Shown here one piece after another: positions 39,701-51,700 of a stretch of 64,000 bases of DNA. The notes under the pieces are model-generated. The model saw only the letters and a program-made list of their open reading frames with translations. It was not told the origin of the DNA and searched no databases. Positions within the stretch are counted from its first letter, which is position 1, and the number at the start of each line of letters is the position of its first letter. The stretch comes from Camarhynchus parvulus (Eukaryota; Chordata; Aves; Passeriformes; Thraupidae): the NCBI RefSeq assembly GCF_901933205.1, contig NC_044571.1, positions 7,975,420 to 8,039,419 on the forward strand, given 5' to 3'. The translations under genes and the position numbers were made by a program.

Positions 39701-42700
39701 AGTAACTCCTAAATAGACTTCAAATGTATGGTTGAAAATAGAATGGGTAGGCTTAGACTTCTCAGAATTTTGCTGCACAATTTTTCTTTGTAGTGAAATG
39801 AATATAGATTAACGTAGAAAAGACAGAGGGTGCCGCATTGCTGATTTGGTGGGTTGCTAGAAGTTCAGTATTTTTGAGAATTTCTGTTAGGTGCTTTGTA
39901 TTGTGGGAAGGACAGTTGTGTGCTTCTGACTGATGAAAGCTGGTGTGGCAGCCTTTTTCTGAAAAACTTTGTGTAAGTGTTGTTACTGCTCACTGCTGTA
40001 CTGGGATTTATGGATGGATATGTGTAAGCTGAATGCCAAATTCTGCCTTAAAAGAGAGGACTCTAACAAAGTTTTAAATATAGTGCTGTGCTTTTAATGA
40101 GGTGTTCATTGATTATTTTGTAGTAGTGCTGTTCTCTTGTTCAGAACTCTAGCTTCCTCTCTAGTACCTGAATTTATAACTTATTAATTACTTAAATAAC
40201 TGAGTACTTGCTCACATCTTTGCATTAAATGCAAGGTAGAGGAGGAAGTAAGTGCACGTTTATTTCAGATTAAGAATATAGTTTCGTGTGCAACTGATGT
40301 GAAGTAGCTTGATACACTTGAAATTTGCTTCCTGGGACCTTTGTGTGTTCATTTGCTAAGCTGAATTTTTTAAGAGTATTTTTATATGCATTTTCGTGGG
40401 AAGTGTGTGTATATATATATATATATATGTATACATACATACATATGTATGTTATATGCATGTAAGTAGCCAGAGCAGCAGTGTGGACATTGCATTTGAC
40501 TTCCTTACATATTATCCAATACTCATTTTTGTGTAATGTAACATAAGAAAACCAGTCCACCTCCAGCAACTCACTAAGCAGTTTTCCACACCACAAATCT
40601 CTCAAGTTTAATTTTCTCTCTCTCACTTTGGCAGAAAATATTCTTTTGTTTTTTGGTTGAGTTGCTGATATAAGCACCCAGTTCTGCAGTTGCCAACAAT
40701 ACAGGCAGCTAAATGAGTGTTAAACCTGAGAGTGCTGTTTTTTTTTCACAGCCTCAGCAGCTTTTGAAGAAGGTGAATTATGAATCTGTTGAGGTTTGAT
40801 AGAAAATGGGGGGAAAAATTAAATCTGACCAACTTTCTTGCTATAATTTCTTACTATAACCTCATTATTACTAACTACTTGTTCTAGCTTCCAAGACCAT
40901 TTTATGTTTGTGACATTGCAGATCAGCATTCAGTGGAACTCCATCCTGCAGAAGTTCCATATTTCACTGGGAACAGTTGGCCCAAACTCAGGTTGCAGTA
41001 ACTGTCACAACACAATTCTGCACCAGCTCCAGGAGATGTTTAATAAGACGCCAAACGTGGTGCAGTTGTTACAGGTAATGTTCTAAAATCTTGTATCAAG
41101 AGAATTGCAATACGCTAGCTGAGTTCTGATTAAACTGTTCTCTTCAAGGGTGTTATGATTGTTTATGAATCTCATTACCAGAAAGCAATTTTCCCTGCTA
41201 TGCCTCATTTTCCCTGACCTTTCCTTTTGGATGAGCTACCTGACCTCTCACTCTCCACTCTCTCCCAGGTTTTGTTTGACACTCAGGCTCCGCTAAACGC
41301 CATCAACAAGCTCCCGACCGTGCCCATGCTGGGGCTGACACAGCGCACCAACACTGCCTACCAGTGCTTCTCCATCCTGCCCCAGTCCCCCACGCACATC
41401 AGGCTGGCCTTCAGGAACATGTACTGCATCGACATCTACTGCCGCAGCCGCGGCGTGGTGGCCATCCGCGACGGCGCCTACAGCCTCTTCGACAACAGCA
41501 AAATCGTCGAGGGCTTCTACCCCGCCCCTGGGCTAAAGGTGAACTCCCCTCTGTGTTCTGGCAGCTTGTAAATAAATGAGCTTCTCACTTGGAAGTGTGA
41601 ATCTGAGGTGAAGAGCTTGGTGAAGGTTTTCTTTGTGAAGACGTGTGGTACTTCCAGAATTCTGAGCGTAGAAGGAAGTTTTTGATTTATTGGTAGATCT
41701 GTTAATTTCCTTTAAAAAAATAACATCAAATGCTAGGCTTTTTTTCTTCTTATCTGTGTATTCAGGCATCCTTTTGGTTGAAACTTGTGTCTAGGCTAGG
41801 TGTGTGCTCCAGGATTAGCAGCAACTGCTCCTCACAGACTGTTCTGTGTGGCAGTACAGTGCTCATAAATTGCAGGTGGGACAATACTCCATGTCAGATG
41901 ATTCTAGACAGAAACTTCTATTTTAAAACGGTTCCCATCAGCATGTGGCAGGAGCCTGTGGCTTTGCTTCTAAATGCAGTGCTGGTTCACTCTTCCTTAA
42001 CAGGAATCTCTGCACACTGACAGAATACCTGTACCAGGTATTATACCTGTACCAGTGCTAGGTATTCTGAAATACTGTAAAATGGCACCCTTTGAGGAAC
42101 AGGTCAATTTGCCATTTTTTTTTTCTGACAGTTGCAACTGAATATTGATTTTCTCATATTGCATTTAACTGATCCTGAACATCTGCCCCTTTAAAAAATG
42201 CCAAATGAAAAGCTAATGGAAAGAAGGAGATTGTAGATACCAGTGTAAAGTAGTAGAAGAGAATGGAAATGGGAAGGTAGAGGAGGAATTAATTCAAAAA
42301 GGTTGGCAGGTTCCTCTGGGTACAAGAGAATGCTGTGGAGCAGGTGACTTAGATGTTCTTAACTAAACAGAGCAGTTGTAGGTGTGATACAACAGCCCTG
42401 TAGGTTCTTGGTGCTCAGGAGTTGTTCTGGAACAGGTATTTCTAAGTGTAGACTTTTCCTGATCTTTAAGGAGAGAATAAAAATGTTGATATTTCAATTT
42501 ACTGGAAATATTTCTTGTTATAGAGCCAGGTGTCTGTTTATTAATTGATATATTTGCAGACTAATTACACTGTAATTAATAAAAGCCCACTAGTATTTAG
42601 TTCCAGAGATTTGCCTGTCTCCTGTGTGTTGTAGCTGATAAAGGCAGTTTTAAAGCTTAGCAAATACTGCCTTCATTTGTATAGTAAAATTTAAATGGGC

Positions 42701-45700
42701 AAACTGCTAACAAAAGTGCTTTTTCCACAGACATTCCTGAACATGTTTGTTGACAGCAACCAGGATGCACGGAGACGATCTGTAAATGAAGATGATAACC
42801 CACCCTCTCCTATCGGAGGAGACATGATGGATTCTTTGATATCACAGCTCCAACCCCAGCAGCCACCACAGCAGCCACAACAACAGGTACCCTTCAGGCA
42901 AAATAAATGTTTATTGTCTTCCACAATAGTAGATTTCTAAGAACTTCATGTTCTAAAGGGATTAGCAGTAACAAAATGGAAAGGGAGACTATAAACCCAC
43001 TCTGCTGTAGAATTCCCCTTCGGGCAAAATGTATTAATTTATTTTGCATTTCTCATTCCAGTGTAAACAGCCCATAGCATATGAACAGCAGCTTTGGAGG
43101 GTCACATGAGACTTGCTGCCTAGGAGCAAAGGACTGAGGGAGGGAAAACAACTGTTTAAGATAAAAGATGGGAGGGAGAGTCAGGAGGCTTTGCTGTTGC
43201 AGGGTAACAGATAAAAGGAGAGGGGTACAGAGGTATTAATGTCTTTAAAAGAAACTGAAAAGAGCAGTGAGCATTAAACAAGATAGTCTAGAAAATCAAA
43301 CAACTGTGTGGATGAACCTGTAAGACCAAGGCCTCATTAGTATTCTCCTGCATATATTTAATTTTTGTTTTGGTAAAAAATGATCAAAAGTTTTAATTGT
43401 CCTGTGTTGACAATTTCAGCCATTTGCAAAACAGGCAGGAGCCTCTGGAGCATATCCTCTCACCTCCCCACCCACCTCCTACCACAACACAGTGACACCC
43501 TCCCCGTCCATGATGCACACACAGTCACCAGGTAGGATGGCTGGGAGCTGGTCCTGTCCTAGAAAAATAGGTCTTTTTGCTTGTGTGTTTTTTCTATTAT
43601 TTGAGCTGTGTTTAGCCCCAGATTAGCCAAGAGAATGAACCTTACATGGTGGGGAAAAAAAGCAGGGTCCGGCCATGCATGTTTTTGAAAGTACATTTTG
43701 AAGCTAAAAAGCCCATTAAGTAAAACTACCATCTTTAGCTGTGTAATATTTGGGGTGTTTCATCATTACTGTTTATAACTTGCAGAGACATAAACCTGTT
43801 AATTTTCAATATCTGCTTTTCATCACTAGAGCTCTGCTTTCTGCTCCCAGCTGTTGTAGAACAACAGCTGAAATATTTAAATTTGAGGAAGGGCTGGGCA
43901 GGGGAGAAATGCCATTCTTCAAGCCAGATATCATGGGAAGTTTCCTTTGTGTGGTAAATCAACCTGAAAAATATAACAGTCATGCATGTATAAAATAAAG
44001 TCATTGAGTGCAAAAAGAAATTCTCTTGAATCTTGTTTGCTGTCTCCCTAAAAAGGAGGGAGCAGTTGATAGAAAAAAAATAGAGCAGAAAGATGGATAT
44101 GTGTATGTCAAGTGATGTGATGTCTTTGATCAGGAAATTTGCATGCTGCAAGCTCACCTAGCGGGGCTTTAAGAGCACCATCACCAGCATCCTTTGGTCC
44201 AACTCCTTCACCTTCCTCTCTTGGAATCACAATGGGACAAACAGCTAACTTTGCCAGCCCACATGGTGAGTTCTTTACTGGCAGGTTTATATGTAGTGAC
44301 AGGGAGGGCTGATTTGCTTCTTAAAATTAAGTCTTCCAGAGCAGACCTAAGTTAATGGAGAAAAATTCATGGTTTGTAATTGGCTCAAGTAGCTGTTTTC
44401 ATATATGTGAGTGTTAATTGTTAACAGTAGTCAAAAGTAGCTGCATGGCATGTTGAGGTGTTCCTAACATGTTAAAAATTGACTCTCAGTCACTCCTTTC
44501 TGCTTACTAATGTAGGGAAATTCAATGTGGTCTTGTAGCAGAACAGTGGCTGCAGCTTTTAATGAACATTTTCTTTTGTTAGATTAGTTAGTGGATTTTC
44601 ACTGCTTACATTTCCTGGAAAAATAACTGGAACAGGTTAGAAATTCACATACTTGCAATTTGAAAATGCTGTCAAAGCCTGGCTGGTTTGGCATATCTGT
44701 GAGCAACCTGCCTTTTGGTTGTTTCCTTTATTAATTTGGTTGGTTTTTTTGGAAAGCTGCCAAAACAATTCTTTGTGTAATCACAGTGCATTGGAAACTG
44801 TTCTATAGGATCACAACAAATGAACAGTTCAGATGGTAATTTCCACACATCAGTTTGACTGTTGAGATGAACTACAGGGTAGGTTTAAGGTTCTGATCAG
44901 TCTGTAGAGCAGAGATACCTTTGCAGCAATAACTGTAACATTCTGAATAAATAAGGAACTGTCTGGTTGAGGCTTCCTTTGCTAAGGAGCAATAGAAGTC
45001 CAAATCTGTAGGCAAGAGCTCCTTTTGGTTTAGAACCTATTACTTGTTGAACATGACAATTTTTCCTTAGCATTCTACTATTTAAAAAATACAGCCTGGA
45101 AACCCTTGAAATCTGTGTCTTGACTTTTACTCTCTGCCCCCACTTGTGTGTTTTGTATGATTATAAAAAGTAGTCTGAAAGCTTGCAGGCACTTGAATGC
45201 TTTACAGATTTTGGTAAGCCTCTTTTAGATTTTTCTATTAGAAAGCCTTTTACTTTTTAAAGAAATAATAATGGTCTTGTAACATCTGTAGGTACCATAG
45301 ACCCAAGCTCACCCTACACCATGATGTCACCCAGTCAGCGTGCAGGGAACTGGCCGGGATCTCCCCAGGTCTCTGGTCCATCACCAGCAGCACGGATGCC
45401 TGGAATGTCACCAGCCAATCCTTCCCTTCATTCACCTGTCCCTGATGCCTCTCATTCCCCACGAGCTGGAACAAGTAGGCTTCTTTATCACTGTTACAAC
45501 TGTGAAACACTCATGTTTAATATTTCTAGTTGTGTTCTTTTTGGTAGTTCTTGTGTTGGTGTAACAGTCCTTACTGTCCTTGTGCAGTAAAATGTCTAAG
45601 GAAATGAAGCCTTGATTCTGTCCTACTTCAAATCTTCAATAACAAATTGGAAAAGTGAGCTAAAGCATACAGCATAAATGTCAGCAGGATTGATGATAGC

Positions 45701-48700
45701 TTTTCTTGCAGTGCAGAAATCAGTCTGAAACTATTGAATTCCATGACTAAGAGAAAAGTCTTCAGAGTGAGAGCAATGATAGGCACATTTGCCAACCCAA
45801 ATACTAACTTTTCACATCATAGATTTGTAATGCTGCTCTTGCACGACTGATTTAGCCATCTTTACATCCCATTGAGTTTGTTGTGCAAACCTGCTGTCTG
45901 CTGGCATGCTGCAGAAAGAGGAAAAGGGAGGAGGATTTTAATGTTACTGAAACTCTTTGCATGGGTTCAGGGTCAAAACTAATTCCTTGTCTGTCTGATG
46001 CCTATCACTAGGCAGGCAAATTCTTAAATAAGAAGCATTGAGCTTTGGTCCAGAGGACTTATGAATAGAGATCATTGAAGTGAACATATATCTAATGTTT
46101 TAGCTTCAATCCTCCCTTACTGCAAGTCCTTTTGTCCCCACAGGTTCCCAAGTCATGCCAACAAGCATGCCTCCACCTCGGAAACTACCTCAGCGCTCTT
46201 GGGCTGCATCCATTCCTACAATCCTCACCCACAGTGCCTTGAATATTCTGCTCTTGCCCTCTCCTACCCCTGGGCTTGTGCCAGGACTAGCTGGCAGCTA
46301 TCTGTGCTCCCCTCTTGAGCGATTCCTTGGGTCAGTGATTATGAGGAGGCATCTTCAGAGGATCATTCAACAGGAAACGGTAGGGTTTCAGTTTGAATGG
46401 ACCTGTGGGTATGTGACTGCTCTGTGTCTTTTAAATCAGGCATTTACTGCAATGCTTCAAATAAAATAACTGCTGTTAGACTTGTGCTATTCTTCTGATT
46501 TTTACCATCTAAAATGTCAAAATTTAGAGAAATCTTTTAGTTCCACTTCTTTTCCACACAAATTAGATTTGGTCAGGTGAAATTTGGTAATTGTTAAAAT
46601 AGCAAGTCTATGACCAAGTTTCAGATCTAAGTCTGTGACCAAGTATGTGATCTGAGTTTCAGATGCTGTGGGTTCTTTGGGTTTAGCATGTCCATTGGGA
46701 GTTTACTAGAACAGCCACAGGGTTACTGTGGGTAGCACTCCTTGGCAGGATTTCCAGAGAAGTGAGTTACTAGTTAATGTTAACTACTCGTTCAGGAATG
46801 TTATCTTAGAGTTTGGGACAGACAAATGTGCCTCTTCACTTCTATGGCATGGGTTCAGTGACAGAGAAAGAAGACAAGTCTGGCATAAGCTTAATTAATT
46901 CTCAAGGCAATTTTACCTGTATTAAAATATCATGTGTTTGTGTGAGTTCATTCCATTTAATTAATGACTAATTGACTGTGAATCTCCTTTTTATTCAGCT
47001 ACAGTTAATAAACTCCAATGAACCAGGTGTCATAATGTTTAAGACAGAGGCACTGAAATGCAGGGTTGCTCTCAATCCCAAAACCAACCAGACCTTGCAG
47101 CTGAAAGTAACACCTGAAAATACAGGACAGTGGAAATCAGAGGAGTTACAAGTTTTGGAGAAGTTTTTTGAAACAAGGGTATGTACTGAAATCAAGCTGA
47201 AATCATGTTGATGTTTACATGCTTTGCTTTTAATCTCTGGTGTTGTTTTGAGTGGTCCTGCTGACTTTCACTGGCATGTGTAAGAGCTGCGAAATATCAA
47301 ACTGGCAGCTGTGCATGCTGGTTGCATATTAAATGAGATATTTATTATCTAAATAGGCACTACTAAATAGTGTCTTTCTTTAGGTTGCAGGACCACCTTT
47401 TAAAGCAAACACCCTGATAGCCTTCACCAAGTTACTAGGGGCTCCCACACACATCCTCAGGGACTGTGTACACATCATGAAACTGGAGCTGGTAAGTCAT
47501 CTGTTCTATTTATTTAGTTCACCCAACTTTGGTTGTTATATTTTTGAAAAAAAGCTGATCTGTTTTTATCTAAAACCACACAATTACTCTAAATGTATAC
47601 ATAAGTTATTTAATGTTATTGGAGAAGTTTTAATTTGCTACTAGCTTTCCTGGAAATGCTCAAAATTTCCTTTTAAAGGAAATTTAAATTTCCTTTAAAC
47701 TGATGATTCTAAGGAGCTGCAGACATGTTACAACAGGCACATGCATAGACTGACCAGAATCTTTCTGATTGTGTTACTGTGGTCAGTTCTTTCAGAGTTA
47801 CTCTGATTTCTCTAAACCTGGCAATGTCTTCAGGTTTAGCTAAAGAGGCACATTCTGCTTTGTGGTGCTTCCCTGCTTCATAGCTGTGTATGTCACTGAC
47901 ATGAGAACTTTGCTGTTCTTTCTCTGTGCTGCTCTCTCTGAGCAGTTCCCTGACCAGGCAAGTCAGCTGAAATGGAACGTGCAGTTTTGTTTAACAATCC
48001 CTCCCAGCGCTCCACCAATTGCGCCTCCGGGAACACCTGCTGTTGTGCTGAAATCCAAAATGTTGTTTTTCGTAAGTAGAGCTGTCTGTTTTAAAATTCT
48101 AACCTTGCATGTCTCTGAGATCATCACAAGTTTGTAGCAAAGCATAAGCCCACTGTATCTGACAGCTGTAATAGCTAAAAGTGTTGTGCTGTTTGGAATT
48201 CTCAATTTGCTTAGATATCTTTTGTAATGAGTTCGGTTCATATTCCTACTCTCCTTCCTACTAAAGCACAGCAACTCCTCGTGTTTTGTGTTCTTGGAGA
48301 GATGTTGACAGTATATAAAGTTCAGCTCCCTCTGGGCTGCATCTTCAAGTGCTCCCCTTGTGGGTGTTTAGTTGTTCTTTGAGGCACAAACCACCTAGAT
48401 GGGTAAAGTGCACATCAGGGTGCCGGGAGAGGAGAGAGGGATGAGATGTTCAGAACAAATCTACATTAGTGTTGTGCCCGAGGCAATGCTCACTGTGGGG
48501 TGCTTTTGAGAAGACAATAGTCTCCACCTGACTGATAATTTCTCTGTTGCAGAATTGATGTCTGAAAACAGGGGAGTGGGAGTACATGCTGTCTGTAGGC
48601 CTGGAGTGTTTATCTGTATCAGAAGTTGCACTGAAGTATATGGTCATTCAATTTAACACACTTTTTGGGTTGTTTCCCCACAGCTTCAGCTAACACAGAA

Positions 48701-51700
48701 AACAACAGTCCCACAGGAAGCTGTTAGTATTATTGTCCCAATTATTTATGATATGGCTTCGGGTACAACGCAACAGGCTGACATTCCCAGGCAGCAGAAC
48801 TCTTCTGTTGCTGCTCCAATGATGGTTAGCAATATTCTAAAGAGGTTTGCTGAACTGAATTCACCACGACCAGGTACTGTACATGTCCAGTAGATATATT
48901 CTCTTCACCCAGACATCTGTGACAAATCTCCAGTGTAAAACTAAACCTCTCTTAAGTCTGAATTCTTCTTGGTTTCTATCTTACTTCTTTAGTGATTACA
49001 AACTCCTGATGTGACAGGCAATACATAATTAATAGGAAGTACTGGCAACACAGCAGAAGGTTGCACTGATGATTCAGGCTGGGTTTTGCTGTTCTGCCCA
49101 AGTGATAGAATGCACCCACCTCTTGTTAGCCCAACTCTTGCTGCTCAGTAAGAGTCACACTTCTTGACAAACGGGCCTAGAATGAGTCACAAGAAATATG
49201 CCATGGCCAAGTGTCAGTTTTCATGGTTAATTATGAAGTTACTCAGCTTAACAGTAGCATGTAAAGGGATGTTAAAATAGTTACCAGAATTTGTCCACGT
49301 GCTGTGAATGATTTAAAACTAATTGCAGTGGTTGTATACTCCTTTGTCAGTGTGTCCACTAGCAGAGGTGCATACAGTTCTGTCCACCAGACGTGTTGTG
49401 AAGTGTTTGAACTAGGTTGTTCTGAGTGTTCATTGGTCTGTAGGTAGTGCACTGTGAGCAGCATTGTGCTTTGCTTTCCCTCTTGTTTGTCATACCTTTT
49501 ATTTTTCTTTTGTTATCTAAAACATGGAAGAACAGTGGCAGGTTCTTTGGGCAGCATGTTGTCTGTAAGCAGTGGTTTGGGGTCCTAGTACACAGATGGC
49601 TCATAAGAGCAGTAACGTTCAGTTCTGATAAGAACATGCTTTTTCCAGTAACCCAGTGAATAGATTGAAGTTGTGAATCCAGAGGTTGACTCCTACTTCT
49701 CTTTTGTATTATTATTCATCTCGTTGTTATGCAGTAATTTTAACTATGCTTGATGGATTATTTCAATTGGTAGAACATGAGCAATGTTTACCTTAAATTG
49801 GTGTGGATATGCATTCATTTCTGAAACTTGTGATGGGATTTAAATTAATATGCACTTTCTGTTTAACATGTAGTAATAGTGTAGGTAAATAGGAGAGAAA
49901 ATAACCTTGAGGGCATGTGGAGTTCCCTGTAGGAGTTCTGTATGTGGAAAAGAGCTGTTGTTTGTGTAGCACTTTTATTTCAAAACATATTAACTAAACT
50001 TCAGGTGTTGCTTTTGGAAGGTGCTTCCCAAAGAGTTCCCCTGGTGTGGGGAAGGGTAGGTTCTTGCTTTGCTGTTTGTTAGTGCCCTGAGTTGTGCTTT
50101 AAAGGAAACCCTCCACAAAATACCACAGGCAGAGCAAGTAACTGTCAAAGCTGCTCTGGAGATGCGTGGTGAGATGTTTTCTGATGGTCACTAGATAGAT
50201 CAAAGTGGACAATTTTTGTTTGTTGTGCAAGTTTTGAAGCAGTTTTGGAGTCCAGTACAGGGAGCAAAATATAGATGGGGGAAAAAAAGCATAGGAAAAG
50301 CATTGGAGCCACAAGCAGAACCTTGTCCAGGCAAAGGAAAATGTAGCTGGCTGAGCAGAGGAAATTTCTAGTAGTCCTTCCTCTAACTTCCAACAGAAAG
50401 AATGAGTCTATATGACTTTACTTATTTCCACCATCACCCAGCAAAAGTAGGATCTTCCCTGAGAACACTTGAAATGCAATTTCCTCTGTTCTTATTGTCA
50501 AAACATACATTATTATAGCTGATCAAAGAGAACAAGAATACCTTCTTTTCTTGACCATTGAAAGTTGATAGGAGAGCCAACAGATGAAAGTAGATAGCTG
50601 GGAGACTTAAAACAGCAGGACATGGTAGATCCCAGATGTGTGTCCTTTGTCGTCTGATGCTCCTCTCTCTTCTGCTGCTCCTGTGCTGTACCCAGGATTT
50701 TCCTGACTTTCCTACCTGTTAGCTCTCTGCTGCACTAATTGCAATCTGCTTGGTTAAGGGAATTTTTCACTATTTGAGTCAGGAAGGAGCAGGGCCTCCC
50801 ATTGTGCACAGCTGATGTTACTGGCACTGTCATTGTAACCTGGAATCAGTGTTGCCTTGTTCTGGCTGTATCTTTTTTACCTTTCTCTCTTTGTGAGAAA
50901 GTATTTTGTATTCAGCTTAATTTTCCTCTTAATAAAATGGTAGTGCCTGAAAAGTAAGTTCTTTTGAAAGAGTTTTCTTTTCAGATCTGTGGGCAAACAC
51001 ATTCTGCTGTGTTTAACAGTAAAGTGTTGACTCATTGTGAGTACACATTGTCTAAGACCACTTTACCTATGCCTCCGTGGGAGAAAATACTTTACTTTGG
51101 GGAAATACTTGTACAAACTGAGAGGAAATCAATGCCCTGCAATAATAAGCTTAAACTTGAGCTGTAAGTCCAAGACCTACAGTATGTAGTGGACATCAAT
51201 CTGGTAAGGAAAATAAAGTCCCTATGGATGCTGGAGGTGACCCTTAGAGAGGAGATCAAGGGACTCATGATGATTCTTAAAGCACTTCACAACTAAACAT
51301 TTTTCAGTGATGCAGTGGATGGTATTTAGCCCAGATTTGTAGCTTTGATATGATAATGACTTGCCCAAAATAATCTTGGGAATCCCTAGTCTGGCAGTTA
51401 AGATTAATGCATCCCAACAGGCTGTGCTCTTATCTCTCTGCTCATACTGTTGCTCCTTCAGCAGCAAAATTCAATGTCTTCTAATTGATATTTCTTGAAA
51501 TATGCAGGAAAAATTCAGCCCACGGTGACCAGGGTACAACAGTGGCTACTAATTGTATTCTCTTAGCAGGAAATAGTAGATGAAAATCACAGCTGCCTGT
51601 TGCTTCATCTTTTGTTGTTCTTCTTTAACCCTTTCGCTTCTGTTGGTTTTAACTTCTTTAAGCTATTCAGAACATGTGTGTTTTTGTCAACAAGTGCTAT

